A DNA stretch of 64,000 bases from Ancylobacter sp. TS-1 (GCF_009223885.1 NZ_CP045144.1:2964001-3028000); one strand, 5' to 3'. Positions 55,582 through 63,748 are shown, numbered from the stretch's first letter. The notes: a model not told the origin generated them from the sequence alone. Translations and numbers: made by a program.

Positions 55582-56574
55582 TCAGGGCGTGAGGTACGAC
55601 TTCAGGATGGAGGCGCCCATCGTGTATTTGGGGTCCACCATGTTGCCGAGGCGCACGCGGCCGCACTGGGTCAGCAGCATGTAGGCCTCGATCTCGTCGA
55701 AGCCGTAATCGGCCGCCATCCAGCGGATGAGGTCGCGATAGGCCATGCGGGCGGCGTCCTCCATCGGCCGGGTGGAGCCGATGGACATGATGAAGTCCTT
55801 GGTCTCCAGCCGCGGCGTGCGGATGGTCCAGCCCTTGATCAGGTCGATCTGGATGGTGGTGACGGTGGGGTGCTCCAGCGCCACGCCGCACAGTTCGCCG
55901 TCGCCCTGGGTGGCGTGGCAGTCGCCGAGATAGAGCAGGCCGCCCTTGGTGTTCACCGGCAGGTAGATCACCGAATCCATGCCGACATCCGGCAGGTCCA
56001 TGTTGCCGCCGTAATAGTCCGGTTGCAGCGAGGTGATCGCCTCGATTTCCGGCGAGGTGCCGATGGTGCCGATGAAGGGCACGTAGGGCAGGGTGATCTT
56101 GTCGCTCCATTTGGTGCCGGTCTCGGCATCGACATGCAGCTTCTTGACCTTGATCGGCAGCGGCGCGTTGAGCATGGCGGTGTCGCCGGTCGGCACGAGG
56201 CCGCCGAATTCCGGCATGATCAGCGTGGTGCCGCGGGGCTGCTCGCCGCGCGGGACGATGGACTTGATGTAGACCGCGAGCGTGTCGCCCTTCTCCGCCC
56301 CGTTGACGAAGATCGGCCCGTTCTGCGGGTTGAGATAGGGGAAGTTGAGGATTTCGAGCGGGTTGTCGGTCTCGTGCTTGATGGCGCCCTCGAAGGCGTC
56401 ATGCGTCTCGGCGGCGACGACCGCGCCCGGGTCGACGCGGATCACCGGGTCGACATAGGGGCCGTAGACATAGTGGTACTTGCCCTGCACCGCTTCGGTG
56501 ATCTCGTGGGTGGTGCCCGCCTTGCCCTTGGCGAGGCCTTTGCGAGCCAGGATGGAGTTCTCGAGCCAGGACAT
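55582..56574 (-). CDS. fmdA: Formamidase / acetamidase
   Basis: 330-aa enzyme of the acetamidase/formamidase (FmdA_AmdA) family, hydrolysing formamide or acetamide to the acid and ammonia. Conserved segments are GPIFVNGAEKGDTLAVYI, the LIMPEFGGL loop, and LYLGDCHATQGDGELCGVAL with the metal/catalytic histidine region. The C-terminus is normal. It follows the transporter ATPase genes and shares the AmiC/AmiR-led operon, so it is the likely main enzyme for imported short-chain amides. Confidence 0.93.
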   Translation of the reverse strand: MSWLENSILARKGLAKGKAGTTHEITEAVQGKYHYVYGPYVDPVIRVDPGAVVAAETHDAFEGAIKHETDNPLEILNFPYLNPQNGPIFVNGAEKGDTLAVYIKSIVPRGEQPRGTTLIMPEFGGLVPTGDTAMLNAPLPIKVKKLHVDAETGTKWSDKITLPYVPFIGTIGTSPEIEAITSLQPDYYGGNMDLPDVGMDSVIYLPVNTKGGLLYLGDCHATQGDGELCGVALEHPTVTTIQIDLIKGWTIRTPRLETKDFIMSIGSTRPMEDAARMAYRDLIRWMAADYGFDEIEAYMLLTQCGRVRLGNMVDPKYTMGASILKSYLTP

Positions 56575-56598
56575 GATTTTCTCCTTGGATACTGGCTG

Positions 56599-57312
56599 TC
56601 AGACGGCGAGATGGCGACGCATGGCCTCGCCATCGGCGAGCGCCTCGCGCTCGAGTTCGGCGACGATGCGGCCCTTGTCCATGACGTAGCAGCGCTGGGC
56701 CATCGCCCGGATCATGTCGATGTTCTGCTCAACGAGGACGACGGTGACGCCGGTATCCCTGTTGAGCTGCACCATGATGCGGGCGATGTCCTGCACGATG
56801 TTGGGCTGGATGCCCTCGGACGGTTCGTCGAGCAGCACCAGCGAGGGGTTGGCGACCAGCACCCGGCCGATGGCGAGCTGCTGCTGCTGGCCGCCCGACA
56901 TGGTGCCGGCGCGCTGGCCCCAGCGCTCCTTGAGGATCGGGAAATAGCTCAGCACGCGCTCGCGGTCGGCGTCGCTGACGCCGCCCTTGCGCATGCCGCC
57001 GACGGCGATGTTTTCGCCGACGGAAAGGCGCGGGAACACGTCGCGGCCCTGCGGCACGTAGCCGATGCCGAGCCGGGCGCGGCGGAAGGCGGTGAGCTGC
57101 TCGACCGGCTTGTCGCGGTAGACGATGGAACCCTCCATCGTCGGCACGAGGCCGATCAGGCTTTTCATCAGCGTCGACTTGCCGACGCCGTTGCGCCCGA
57201 TCACGGCGACGATCTCGCCCTCGCGCACTTCGAGGTCGAGCCCCTGCAGCACCGGCTTGCCGCCATAGCCGGCCCGCAGGCCAAGGGTGGAGAGCATGAT
57301 TTCCTTACGCAT
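56599..57312 (-). CDS. Amide/urea-type ABC transporter ATP-binding protein (UrtE/LivF-like)
   Basis: 237-aa ATPase of the branched-chain amino acid/urea/amide class. Walker A GRNGVGKSTLM, signature MSGGQQQQLAIGR and Walker B LVLLDEPSEGIQP are intact; GRNGVGK and EGIQP are typical of UrtE/FmdF-like proteins. The ATG at 57312 is used; an ATG at 57297 is possible. Its start overlaps the LivG-like gene by 8 bases. Confidence 0.92.
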   Translation of the reverse strand: MRKEIMLSTLGLRAGYGGKPVLQGLDLEVREGEIVAVIGRNGVGKSTLMKSLIGLVPTMEGSIVYRDKPVEQLTAFRRARLGIGYVPQGRDVFPRLSVGENIAVGGMRKGGVSDADRERVLSYFPILKERWGQRAGTMSGGQQQQLAIGRVLVANPSLVLLDEPSEGIQPNIVQDIARIMVQLNRDTGVTVVLVEQNIDMIRAMAQRCYVMDKGRIVAELEREALADGEAMRRHLAV

Positions 57313-58060
57313 GGAGCCCTCCCGGCGCCTCGTGAGCGGTCTCGTGCGCGGTGGTCTGGCCGAGATAGATGGCGGCGACGTCCTCATTGGCGACGATCTC
57401 GTCGATCGAGCCCTGCGCGAACACCCGGCCCAGATGCAGCACCGTCACCTTGTCGGCGACCTGCCGCACGAAGGCCATGTCGTGCTCGACGGCGAGCACG
57501 GTCATGCCCTCGGCGTTGAGGCGCTTGACCATCTCGCCGGTGGCGTGGGTCTCCTCCGGCGACATGCCAGCGGTCGGCTCGTCGAGCAGCAGGAGGCGCG
57601 GCTTGAGGCTGATCGCCATGCCGATCTCCAGCCACTGCTTCTGGCCGTGCGACAGGTTGCCGGCGAGGCGCGTCGCGTCGGCGGACAGGTTGAGGAAGGC
57701 GAGCAGCTTGTCGATCTCCTCGCCCAGCGAGGCCGGCGGGTAGTGGTGCTGCATCGCGATCTCAAGGTTCTGGCGCACGCTCAGCGCCTTGAAGATGCCG
57801 GGCACCTGAAATTTCACGCTCATGCCGCGGCGGATGCGCTGGAACGGCTTGAGGGCGGTGATGTCCTCGCCGGCGAACAGGATCGCCCCGCTGGAGGGGG
57901 AATGCTCGCCGAGGATGAGGCGGAACAGCGTCGACTTGCCGGCGCCGTTTGGCCCGATCAGGCAGTGCACCTCGCCGGCCTCGAGCGCGAGGTCGACATT
58001 GTTGGTGACGTGCAGGCCGCCGAAACGCTTGTTGAGGGCGCGGGTTTCGATGAGGGGCAT
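57305..58060 (-). CDS. Amide/urea-type ABC transporter ATP-binding protein (UrtD/LivG-like)
   Basis: 251-aa ATPase. Walker A GPNGAGKSTLF, the family stretch GMSVKFQVPGIFKALSVRQN, signature LSHGQKQWLEIGM and Walker B LLLLDEPTAGMSPEET are present. LSHGQKQWLEIGM is characteristic of the urea/amide branch. It overlaps the permease gene by one base (TGATG) and the second ATPase by 8 bases. Confidence 0.93.
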   Translation of the reverse strand: MPLIETRALNKRFGGLHVTNNVDLALEAGEVHCLIGPNGAGKSTLFRLILGEHSPSSGAILFAGEDITALKPFQRIRRGMSVKFQVPGIFKALSVRQNLEIAMQHHYPPASLGEEIDKLLAFLNLSADATRLAGNLSHGQKQWLEIGMAISLKPRLLLLDEPTAGMSPEETHATGEMVKRLNAEGMTVLAVEHDMAFVRQVADKVTVLHLGRVFAQGSIDEIVANEDVAAIYLGQTTAHETAHEAPGGLHA

Positions 58061-59124
58061 CAGGCGTCTCCCGACTGACGCTTGGAGAAGGGCCGGGCGA
58101 TCAGCCGGGCGAGCGCGAAGATGAGGCCCGAGGGCGCCAGCAGCACGGTGAGCACCAGCATCACGCCCATCGCCACCAGCGCGTACTGGCTGCCATGGAT
58201 GGTGAGCGCCTGGAACACGGCGAGCACGGTGACGGTGCCGACCAGCGTGGTGGTGAGGTCGGAGCGTCCGCCGACCGCCACCCAGACGATGGGCAGCGCC
58301 GCGGCGGTCATGCCCATGGAGGAGGGCGTGATGTACTGGCCCCAGCTCGTGTAGAGCACGCCCGACAGGCCGGCCAGCGCCGCGCCGATGACGAAGGCGC
58401 CGAGCTGGTATTTGCGGATGTCGTAGCCGAGCATCTCGGCGCGCTCGGGGTTCTCGCGGATGGCGACGAGGATGTTGCCGAAGGGCGAGTTCACCAGAAT
58501 GCGCAGGCCGAGATAGACGACGACCAGCAGGCCGAGCACGAAATAATAAAGCTCGACATCGGGGAACAGCACGAGGTCGCCGCCGGGCCAGGGCAGGGTG
58601 ATCGGAGGCATGTTGCTCATGCCGTTGAAGCCGTTCAGCCGCGCCGCGCCGATCTTCCATTCGGGACCGGCGGTCTGCGCCATGAAGCGCTCCAGCACTA
58701 GCGTCACCGACAGGGTGACGATGCCGAGGAACACGCCGGAGATGCGGCCGAAGAACAGGAAGTAGCCGAGCAGTGCCGCGAACAGCGCGCCGACCGCCAC
58801 CGCCAGCAGCAGCGCCACCAGGGTGAAGCCGTAGGCGGCGCCGAAATTGATGGTGAGGATGCCGTAGCTGTAGCCGGCAATGCCGAAGAAGGCGGTCTGG
58901 CCGAAGCTGAGCGAGCCGCCATAGCCCCAGATCAGGCACAGGCCGAGCGCCATGAAGATCCAGGTGAAGAAGTACACCGTGTTGCCGACCGTGTAGCCGT
59001 CCGAGAACTGCGGATAGGCGCAGGCGGCGGCCAGCACGAGGACGAAGCCGACCCAGAAGGCCGGGCCGCGGCCCAGCGTCTGCGGGCCTTCGAGGCGGCG
59101 GAAGAAACGGGAGAGCGCGTTCAT
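58060..59124 (-). CDS. Amide/urea-type ABC transporter permease (UrtC/LivM-like)
   Basis: 354-aa inner-membrane permease of the LivM class with about ten hydrophobic segments. The segment LCLIWGYGGSLSFGQTAFFG is the family hallmark and ENPERAEMLGYDIRKYQLGA is the conserved cytoplasmic loop. It sits 21 bases after the LivH-like gene in the amide operon. Confidence 0.93.
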   Translation of the reverse strand: MNALSRFFRRLEGPQTLGRGPAFWVGFVLVLAAACAYPQFSDGYTVGNTVYFFTWIFMALGLCLIWGYGGSLSFGQTAFFGIAGYSYGILTINFGAAYGFTLVALLLAVAVGALFAALLGYFLFFGRISGVFLGIVTLSVTLVLERFMAQTAGPEWKIGAARLNGFNGMSNMPPITLPWPGGDLVLFPDVELYYFVLGLLVVVYLGLRILVNSPFGNILVAIRENPERAEMLGYDIRKYQLGAFVIGAALAGLSGVLYTSWGQYITPSSMGMTAAALPIVWVAVGGRSDLTTTLVGTVTVLAVFQALTIHGSQYALVAMGVMLVLTVLLAPSGLIFALARLIARPFSKRQSGDA

Positions 59125-59145
59125 GAAAGTGTTTCCTGTCCCGTT

Positions 59146-60018
59146 TCAGGCGCGCTCGCGCAGAAGGAAGCCGGAGATGCCGCGCGGCAGCACCCGGATG
59201 ACGACGATGACGGCGAGCAGCAGGCCGATCTGGCCGAAGAGCTGGCCGTACCAGGAGGTCATGGTCGCCTTGACCACGGCGAGCACCGCCGCCGCCGGCG
59301 CCGTGCCGAGGAAGACGTCGGCGCCGCCGACCACCACGGTCACGAAGGCTTCCATGATGAAGGTGGTACCCATGGTCGGCACCAGCGTCATGGTGGGGGC
59401 GTAGAGCCCGCCGGCGAGGCCGGCCAGCCCCGCGCCGAGGGCGAAGGTCAGGCTGTAGACGAGGCGGGTGTCGACGCCGAGCGCGGCGGCCATGTGCGGC
59501 ACCTGGATGGTGGCGCGGGCCATGACGCCGAAGCGGGTCCAGTTGAACAGCGCGTAGAGCGCGGCCAGCACCGCCACTGCCATGGTGAACAGCACGAGGC
59601 GGTAGATCGAATAGGAATAGTCGCCGACCGTGAAGCTGCCGAAGGGCGTGCCCACGCCCGCCATGGTGGAGCCGAGCAGGATCAGCGTGCCCTGTGTGCC
59701 GATCAGGCTGAGGCCCCATGTGGCGACGATGGTGTCGAGCGGTCTCTCGTAGAGATGGCGGATCACCAGCACCTCCACCACCGCGCCGACAAGCCCGGAG
59801 ACCAGCGCGCCGATGGCGATGGCGAAGGGCAGCGGCACCCCGGCATGGGCGGCCGAGACGGTGACATAGGCGCCGCACATGATGAACTCGCCATGGGCGA
59901 GGTTGATCACCCCCATCATGCCGAAGATGACGGCGAGGCCGCAGGCGGACAGGACCAGGAAGGCGAAGGCGTCGCCGAACTGGTAGAGCGCGGAGAAGAG
60001 GAAGGTTCCGACATCCAT
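59146..60018 (-). CDS. Amide/urea-type ABC transporter permease (UrtB/LivH-like)
   Basis: 290-aa inner-membrane permease of the LivH class. The motif VIFGMMGVINLAHGEFIMCG near the N-terminus and the ATIQVPHMAAALGVDTRLVY loop are characteristic. It is the first membrane gene after the binding protein, from which it is separated by 303 bases containing a palindromic repeat. Confidence 0.93.
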   Translation of the reverse strand: MDVGTFLFSALYQFGDAFAFLVLSACGLAVIFGMMGVINLAHGEFIMCGAYVTVSAAHAGVPLPFAIAIGALVSGLVGAVVEVLVIRHLYERPLDTIVATWGLSLIGTQGTLILLGSTMAGVGTPFGSFTVGDYSYSIYRLVLFTMAVAVLAALYALFNWTRFGVMARATIQVPHMAAALGVDTRLVYSLTFALGAGLAGLAGGLYAPTMTLVPTMGTTFIMEAFVTVVVGGADVFLGTAPAAAVLAVVKATMTSWYGQLFGQIGLLLAVIVVIRVLPRGISGFLLRERA

Positions 60019-60321
60019 GTGCGGCGGGGCCTCGTGAGTTCTCGACGTCGAAGGGGCGCGCCGCCGGTCGGTCCGTCGGCGGCGGGCGGGAAAGGCGATC
60101 GCCCCGGCTCAGGCTAGGGGGGGCACAGCCGGGGCGATGCTTGCGGATGCCGCCGAAGGGAACGGGGCGGCATCCGTGAGGGGATGGGCACTCTATTGCC
60201 TCTCCCCGATGGGGAGAGGTGGCCCGCGCAGCGGGTCGGTGAGGGGCCAGGACGGGGTGCTGAGCGTGCTACCCCCTCACCCCAACCCTCTCCCCGTGGG
60301 GGAGAGGGAGAGATCGACCGC
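60019..60321. other. Intergenic region inside the amide operon
   Basis: 303 bases between the binding-protein gene and the LivH-like permease gene. The distal third (60199-60308) is a palindromic repeat; the remainder is GC-rich without a recognisable gene or promoter. Confidence 0.6.
60199..60308. repeat. Palindromic intergenic repeat, copy 2
   Basis: Same architecture and orientation as the copy at 55465-55572: end hairpins CTCTCCCC/GGGGAGAG, an internal GCCCGCGCAGCGGGT hairpin, and GGTGAGGGG ... CCCCTCACC. Stems are conserved while loops differ (CCAC versus GA or GT). It begins 14 bases after the binding-protein stop on the minus strand. Confidence 0.85.
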
Positions 60322-61560
60322 TCAGTTCTTCGGCGGCGGGTTCGAGGGCGTGTACTGCGCGCTCGGGTCGCTCTTGGTCAGGTCGCAGCCGGCCTCGCCC
60401 AGCCAGTACGGCTTGATGTCTTCCCAGACCTTCGGGAAGGAGATCGAGTGATCCTCGCCGACCTTCGCCAGATAGATGGTGTGGGACATGTGCTGGCTCT
60501 TGGGGTCGAGGCAGACCTTGCCCTCGGGGGCGTCCATGCAGACGTCGCCCTTGGCGATTTCCTTGCGCAGGTCGTCGCGCTTGGTCGACTTCGCGCGCTC
60601 GATCATCTGCTTGTAGAGATAGACGGCGAGGTAGGAGTTCTCGGCTTCCTGGTTGACGTAGGGCTCATCCGGGAACTTCGCCTTGAACTTGGCGAAGAAC
60701 GCCTTCGAGGCCGGGCTGTCGATTTCCTCGATGTAGTTGGTGGTGACGTACATGTCCTTGAGCGATGGCGGCTTGAAGCGCTTGTGCTCGTAGCCCTGGC
60801 CGACATTGACCGAGGAGGCCATCGGCAGGTTCACATTGGCGGAGGCGGCCTGCTCGTAATAGGAGGCCTGGGCGGTGCCGACCAGCAGCGTCACCACGAA
60901 GTCCGGCTTGGCCTTCTGGATGTTCTGGATGTTCTGGGAGAACTGCGACACGCCGAGCGGGATGAAGTCCTCGCCGACCATCTCGCCGCCGTGCTCCTTG
61001 ACGATGTTGCGCACCCACTCGGCCGAGATCTGGCCGAAATTGTAGTCGGCGGCGAGCGTGTAGACCTTCTTGCCGTACTTCTCCATCATCCACGGGATGA
61101 GGGTCGAGAACTGCTGCTCGGGCACCGCGCCGGTGACGATCATGTTGGCGTCGCAGACGCCGCCTTCATACTGGTTGTTGTAGAAGGCCAGTCCGTCGAA
61201 CTGGTTGACGATCGGGCGGTAGGCCTCGCGGGAGGCCGAGGAGAAGCCGGCGAACACGGCGTCCACCTTGTCGCGCTGGAGCACGCGGCGCATGAATTCC
61301 TGGTAGCGGGTGTTGTCGGACTGGGTGTCGTAGATCACCAGCTCCAGCGGGCGGCCCATGATGCCGCCGGCCTTGTTGATCTCCTCGGCGGCGAGCTGGA
61401 TGGCGTGCACCTTGCCGATGGTCGCGGCGGCGAAGTCGCCGGACTGGTCCTCGAGCACGCCGAGCTTGATCGGGTCGGCGGCGTAAGCATGGGCGACGCT
61501 GAGCAAAAGCGTCCCCGTGAGGGCCGCGGCGCGCAGCCCCCGCATGGTCTTCCCAGTCAT
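60322..61560 (-). CDS. Amide/urea-type ABC transporter substrate-binding protein (FmdD/UrtA-like)
   Basis: 412-aa periplasmic binding protein. A Sec signal peptide ends at AYAADPIKLGVL. The mature part shows the family pattern (LEDQSGDFAAATIGKVHAIQ, GGIMGRPLELVIYDTQSDN, FYNNQYEGG) of short-chain amide/urea receptors. AGGAGA lies 7 bases before the ATG at 61560. It starts 19 bases after the AmiR gene, so antitermination upstream of amiC would control it too. Confidence 0.93.
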   Translation of the reverse strand: MTGKTMRGLRAAALTGTLLLSVAHAYAADPIKLGVLEDQSGDFAAATIGKVHAIQLAAEEINKAGGIMGRPLELVIYDTQSDNTRYQEFMRRVLQRDKVDAVFAGFSSASREAYRPIVNQFDGLAFYNNQYEGGVCDANMIVTGAVPEQQFSTLIPWMMEKYGKKVYTLAADYNFGQISAEWVRNIVKEHGGEMVGEDFIPLGVSQFSQNIQNIQKAKPDFVVTLLVGTAQASYYEQAASANVNLPMASSVNVGQGYEHKRFKPPSLKDMYVTTNYIEEIDSPASKAFFAKFKAKFPDEPYVNQEAENSYLAVYLYKQMIERAKSTKRDDLRKEIAKGDVCMDAPEGKVCLDPKSQHMSHTIYLAKVGEDHSISFPKVWEDIKPYWLGEAGCDLTKSDPSAQYTPSNPPPKN

Positions 61561-61579
61561 TTTATTCTCCTGTGAAAGG

Positions 61580-62236
61580 TTATCTTGTTTCCGCGCTGCG
61601 GCTCTCGGGGAGACGTTGCCCCGGTTTTTCGAGGGCGGCGGCCCTCGTCTTCATGAAAGCCTCGCAGTAGTCCTCGAGGACCAGCCGCGAGCGCATGCTT
61701 TCGCGCCGAAGCCATTCATAGGCTTCGTCGTCATCGACGCCCGTGTCGTTCATTCGGGCGATGATGGCCTTCACCACCGCGCGGCGGCCGCGCCGGCGGC
61801 GATCCATGTCGTCGAGCCGCGCCCGCAGGTCGCCGCGCAACAGGAACTGGTTGATGCCGAGGAACAGGGCGGTGTAGACGGCCGCGCCCTGCACGGGCTT
61901 GCGCAGGAAGGCCGTGGCGCCGAGATTCACCAGCTGCTTGAGCCGGCTCGGCGCTTCCACGCCGACCAGGCCGATGATCGGCACCGGCGGCTGACGCGAG
62001 CCGGCGTCGATGTCGAGGGCGACCGGATTGTCGAGGTCGCCGTCGATGAAGAGGATGTCGCGCTCGACCTGCATGGCGCCGATGTCGAGATCGGCGCGCC
62101 CGTCCACCAGCGGCGGGCAGTGCGAGGTGACGCCGAGCTTGCCCAGCGTGGTCTGCAGCGATTCCACGGCCGTGAGACTGGACGTGACGATATACGCCCG
62201 GCCGCCATTGAAATTCTGGAGCAGTCGAGGAGCCAT
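61580..62236 (-). CDS. amiR: AmiR/NasT-type ANTAR antitermination regulator
   Basis: 218-aa RNA-binding antiterminator. A receiver-like N-domain (AYIVTSSLTAVESLQTTLGK ... LFIDGDLD, FLRKP) is followed by a coiled coil and a C-terminal ANTAR helix bundle (VVKAIIARMNDTGVDDDEAY, then EWLRRESM). In Pseudomonas AmiR binds the ami leader RNA and is held inactive by AmiC until amide binds. Here it overlaps amiC (ATG at 62236 within the TGA; a GTG at 62239 is the alternative), so both are made stoichiometrically. A fitting RNA target lies upstream of amiC. Confidence 0.88.
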   Translation of the reverse strand: MAPRLLQNFNGGRAYIVTSSLTAVESLQTTLGKLGVTSHCPPLVDGRADLDIGAMQVERDILFIDGDLDNPVALDIDAGSRQPPVPIIGLVGVEAPSRLKQLVNLGATAFLRKPVQGAAVYTALFLGINQFLLRGDLRARLDDMDRRRRGRRAVVKAIIARMNDTGVDDDEAYEWLRRESMRSRLVLEDYCEAFMKTRAAALEKPGQRLPESRSAETR

Positions 62237-63384
62237 CACTTTACCACTCTCAGTGAAGAGTTGCGGGAAGCGACCGCATAGCGCGGCGACGACTGGACGA
62301 GATAGGGGTCGGGACGGACCGGGCCCGGCGCCTCGACGAGGATGTCGAAGCGCGCGGACGCGTTTGAAACGCCAATTCGTGGCGTCAGATAGGCATGCAG
62401 GGTTTGCGGGTCGATATGCACGTCGCCCTGCGGGGCGGCGAGGCGCTGGCGCGTGACCGCCGCCTTGACTGCCTCGACGTCGTCAGTGCCGGTCTCGGCG
62501 AGGGCGAGCAGCAGCAGCTTCATCGCGATGTAGGAGGCTTCCGCATCGGCCGAGGTCGAGGGACCTTCCGGGAAGGTGTCGCGATAGGAGCGGGTGAAGG
62601 CGCCGTTGGCGGGCGAGCCGAGCGAGGAGAAATAGACGCTGGAGCTCAGATGCCCGTCGACCGCCTGCGCGCCGATCTCCTCCAGCTCCGGCTCGGACAG
62701 CGTGCAGCTTGCCACCGGGATGATGCGGGGCTGGTCGATGCCGCGCTTGAGGCAGGCGGTGCGGAAGGCGCGGAAGAAGGCGTAGTTGCTGGTGCCGATC
62801 AGGTTGTTGAACACGAAGGCGGGCCGCGCCTCGATGATCGCCTCGACCACCTGCTCAAGCTCTGTGTCGCCGACCGGCACGTAGCGCTCGGCGAGCACGC
62901 GGGCGCCGCGCGCCATCATCGCCTCGCGGAAGATGCGGGTGTTCTCCCACGCCCAGATATAGTTCGAGCCGACGCAGAAGGCGCTCGATCCGACATTGGC
63001 GAGCATGTGATCGACCAGCGGAAGCACGTGCTGGTTCGGCGAGGCGCCGGTGTAGATGACGTTGTTGGAACTCTCGAAGCCCTCGTAATGGGAGGGGTAC
63101 CAGAGCAGCGCGTCGTGCTTCTCGAAGCAGGGGATCACCTCCTTGCGGCTGGAGGAGGTGTAGCAGCCGACCACGTGGCGGATGCCGGCGTTCAGCAGAT
63201 CGCGGCTCTGCGCCGCGTAGCTCGCCAGATCGCCGCCCGGATTGACCACGACCGGCTCGATGACGACGCCCGCCGGCTGCTCGGCCACCGCCAGCAGCGC
63301 GCCGTTCAGCATGGAGCGCGCCACCACGCTGTACGGGCCGGTGGTGGAGAACATCACTCCGATGCGGTAGTGCTTCGACGTCAT
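62236..63384 (-). CDS. amiC: AmiC-like amide sensor / negative regulator (periplasmic-binding fold, cytoplasmic)
   Basis: 382-aa protein close to Pseudomonas AmiC along its length. Landmarks are GVMFSTTGPYSVVARSMLNG, VGCYTSSSRKEVIPCFEKHD, the ligand-pocket stretch YPSHYEGFESS, and the C-terminal PVRPDPYLV. It has no signal peptide, as expected for a cytoplasmic sensor that binds AmiR and releases it when short-chain amide is bound. It is the first gene of the amide operon; its start codon follows an intrinsic terminator by 11 bases. Confidence 0.9.
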   Translation of the reverse strand: MTSKHYRIGVMFSTTGPYSVVARSMLNGALLAVAEQPAGVVIEPVVVNPGGDLASYAAQSRDLLNAGIRHVVGCYTSSSRKEVIPCFEKHDALLWYPSHYEGFESSNNVIYTGASPNQHVLPLVDHMLANVGSSAFCVGSNYIWAWENTRIFREAMMARGARVLAERYVPVGDTELEQVVEAIIEARPAFVFNNLIGTSNYAFFRAFRTACLKRGIDQPRIIPVASCTLSEPELEEIGAQAVDGHLSSSVYFSSLGSPANGAFTRSYRDTFPEGPSTSADAEASYIAMKLLLLALAETGTDDVEAVKAAVTRQRLAAPQGDVHIDPQTLHAYLTPRIGVSNASARFDILVEAPGPVRPDPYLVQSSPRYAVASRNSSLRVVK

Positions 63385-63395
63385 CTGTTCCGACC

Positions 63396-63434
63396 AAAAC
63401 AAAAAACGCCCGCCGGTCTCTCGACCGTGGGCGT
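63396..63434 (-). terminator. Leader terminator of the amide operon
   Basis: On the minus strand ACGCCC-A-CGGTC pairs with GACCG-GC-GGGCGT around a GAGA loop, immediately followed by TTTTTTGTTTT. This is a classic intrinsic terminator placed 11 bases before the first start codon of the operon, so it must be overcome for expression. Confidence 0.9.
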
Positions 63435-63443
63435 CGTTGCCAC
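63427..63443 (-). promoter_or_regulatory. Candidate ANTAR hairpin P2 (hexaloop AACGAC)
   Basis: RNA GUGGC-[AACGAC]-GCC(C)AC: five base pairs with one bulged C and a six-base loop with A at position 1 and G at position 4, the ANTAR target rule. Its 3' arm is part of the 5' arm of the terminator, so forming it blocks the terminator. Confidence 0.65.
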
Positions 63444-63506
63444 CAACCCGCAGCGCCCGAAAGAGACACTGTCGTTGGAAATGTTCACCGAGATTGCCGC
63501 GACATT

Positions 63507-63520
63507 GGGCATCTTTGCCC
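63507..63520 (-). promoter_or_regulatory. Candidate ANTAR hairpin P1 (hexaloop AAAGAT)
   Basis: GGGC-[AAAGAT]-GCCC on the minus strand: a 4-bp stem with a hexaloop having A1 and G4. It lies 63 bases upstream of P2, a longer linker than I recall from characterised ANTAR targets. Confidence 0.6.
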
Positions 63521-63534
63521 GCCGCTCTTTTCTT

Positions 63535-63563
63535 AGGCTTGCGTGAAGCCGCGCCTTTGTCAA
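63535..63563 (-). promoter_or_regulatory. Candidate sigma-70 promoter of the amide operon
   Basis: A perfect TTGACA (63558-63563) is followed by a 17-base spacer and AAGCCT (63535-63540), a poor -10. If used, transcription would start just before hairpin P1, giving a leader of roughly 140 bases. Confidence 0.4.
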
Positions 63564-63748
63564 GCGGTTTTCGGTATCGCCGGTACCGATGCACAAGTGC
63601 CGCGCGCCGCCAGCCCCCGTCGGTTCACCAAAAGCGCAGGAAACGCACGCCCGCCGCGCGCGCGGCTTTCCACGCGGCGCCCGGCGGGTAAATATCGCGC
63701 CGGTTCGCGCGCCCCTCCGGCGGGCGCCCCGGTGCCTGCGAGGATGGG

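Larger units (their letters stand above)
63385..63748. other. Divergent upstream region of amiC and nadE
   Basis: 364 bases. The amiC side (63385-63563) contains a candidate promoter, two hexaloop hairpins and an intrinsic terminator, all on the minus strand. The nadE side (63570-63748) is GC-rich and has only an AGGATGGG ribosome-binding region that I can point to. Confidence 0.6.

Noticed and set aside
63444..63506. Additional hexaloop hairpins between P1 and P2
   Set aside because: Other A1/G4 hexamers in this stretch (for example AACGAC near 63475 and ACAGTG) lack complementary flanks of even 3 bp.
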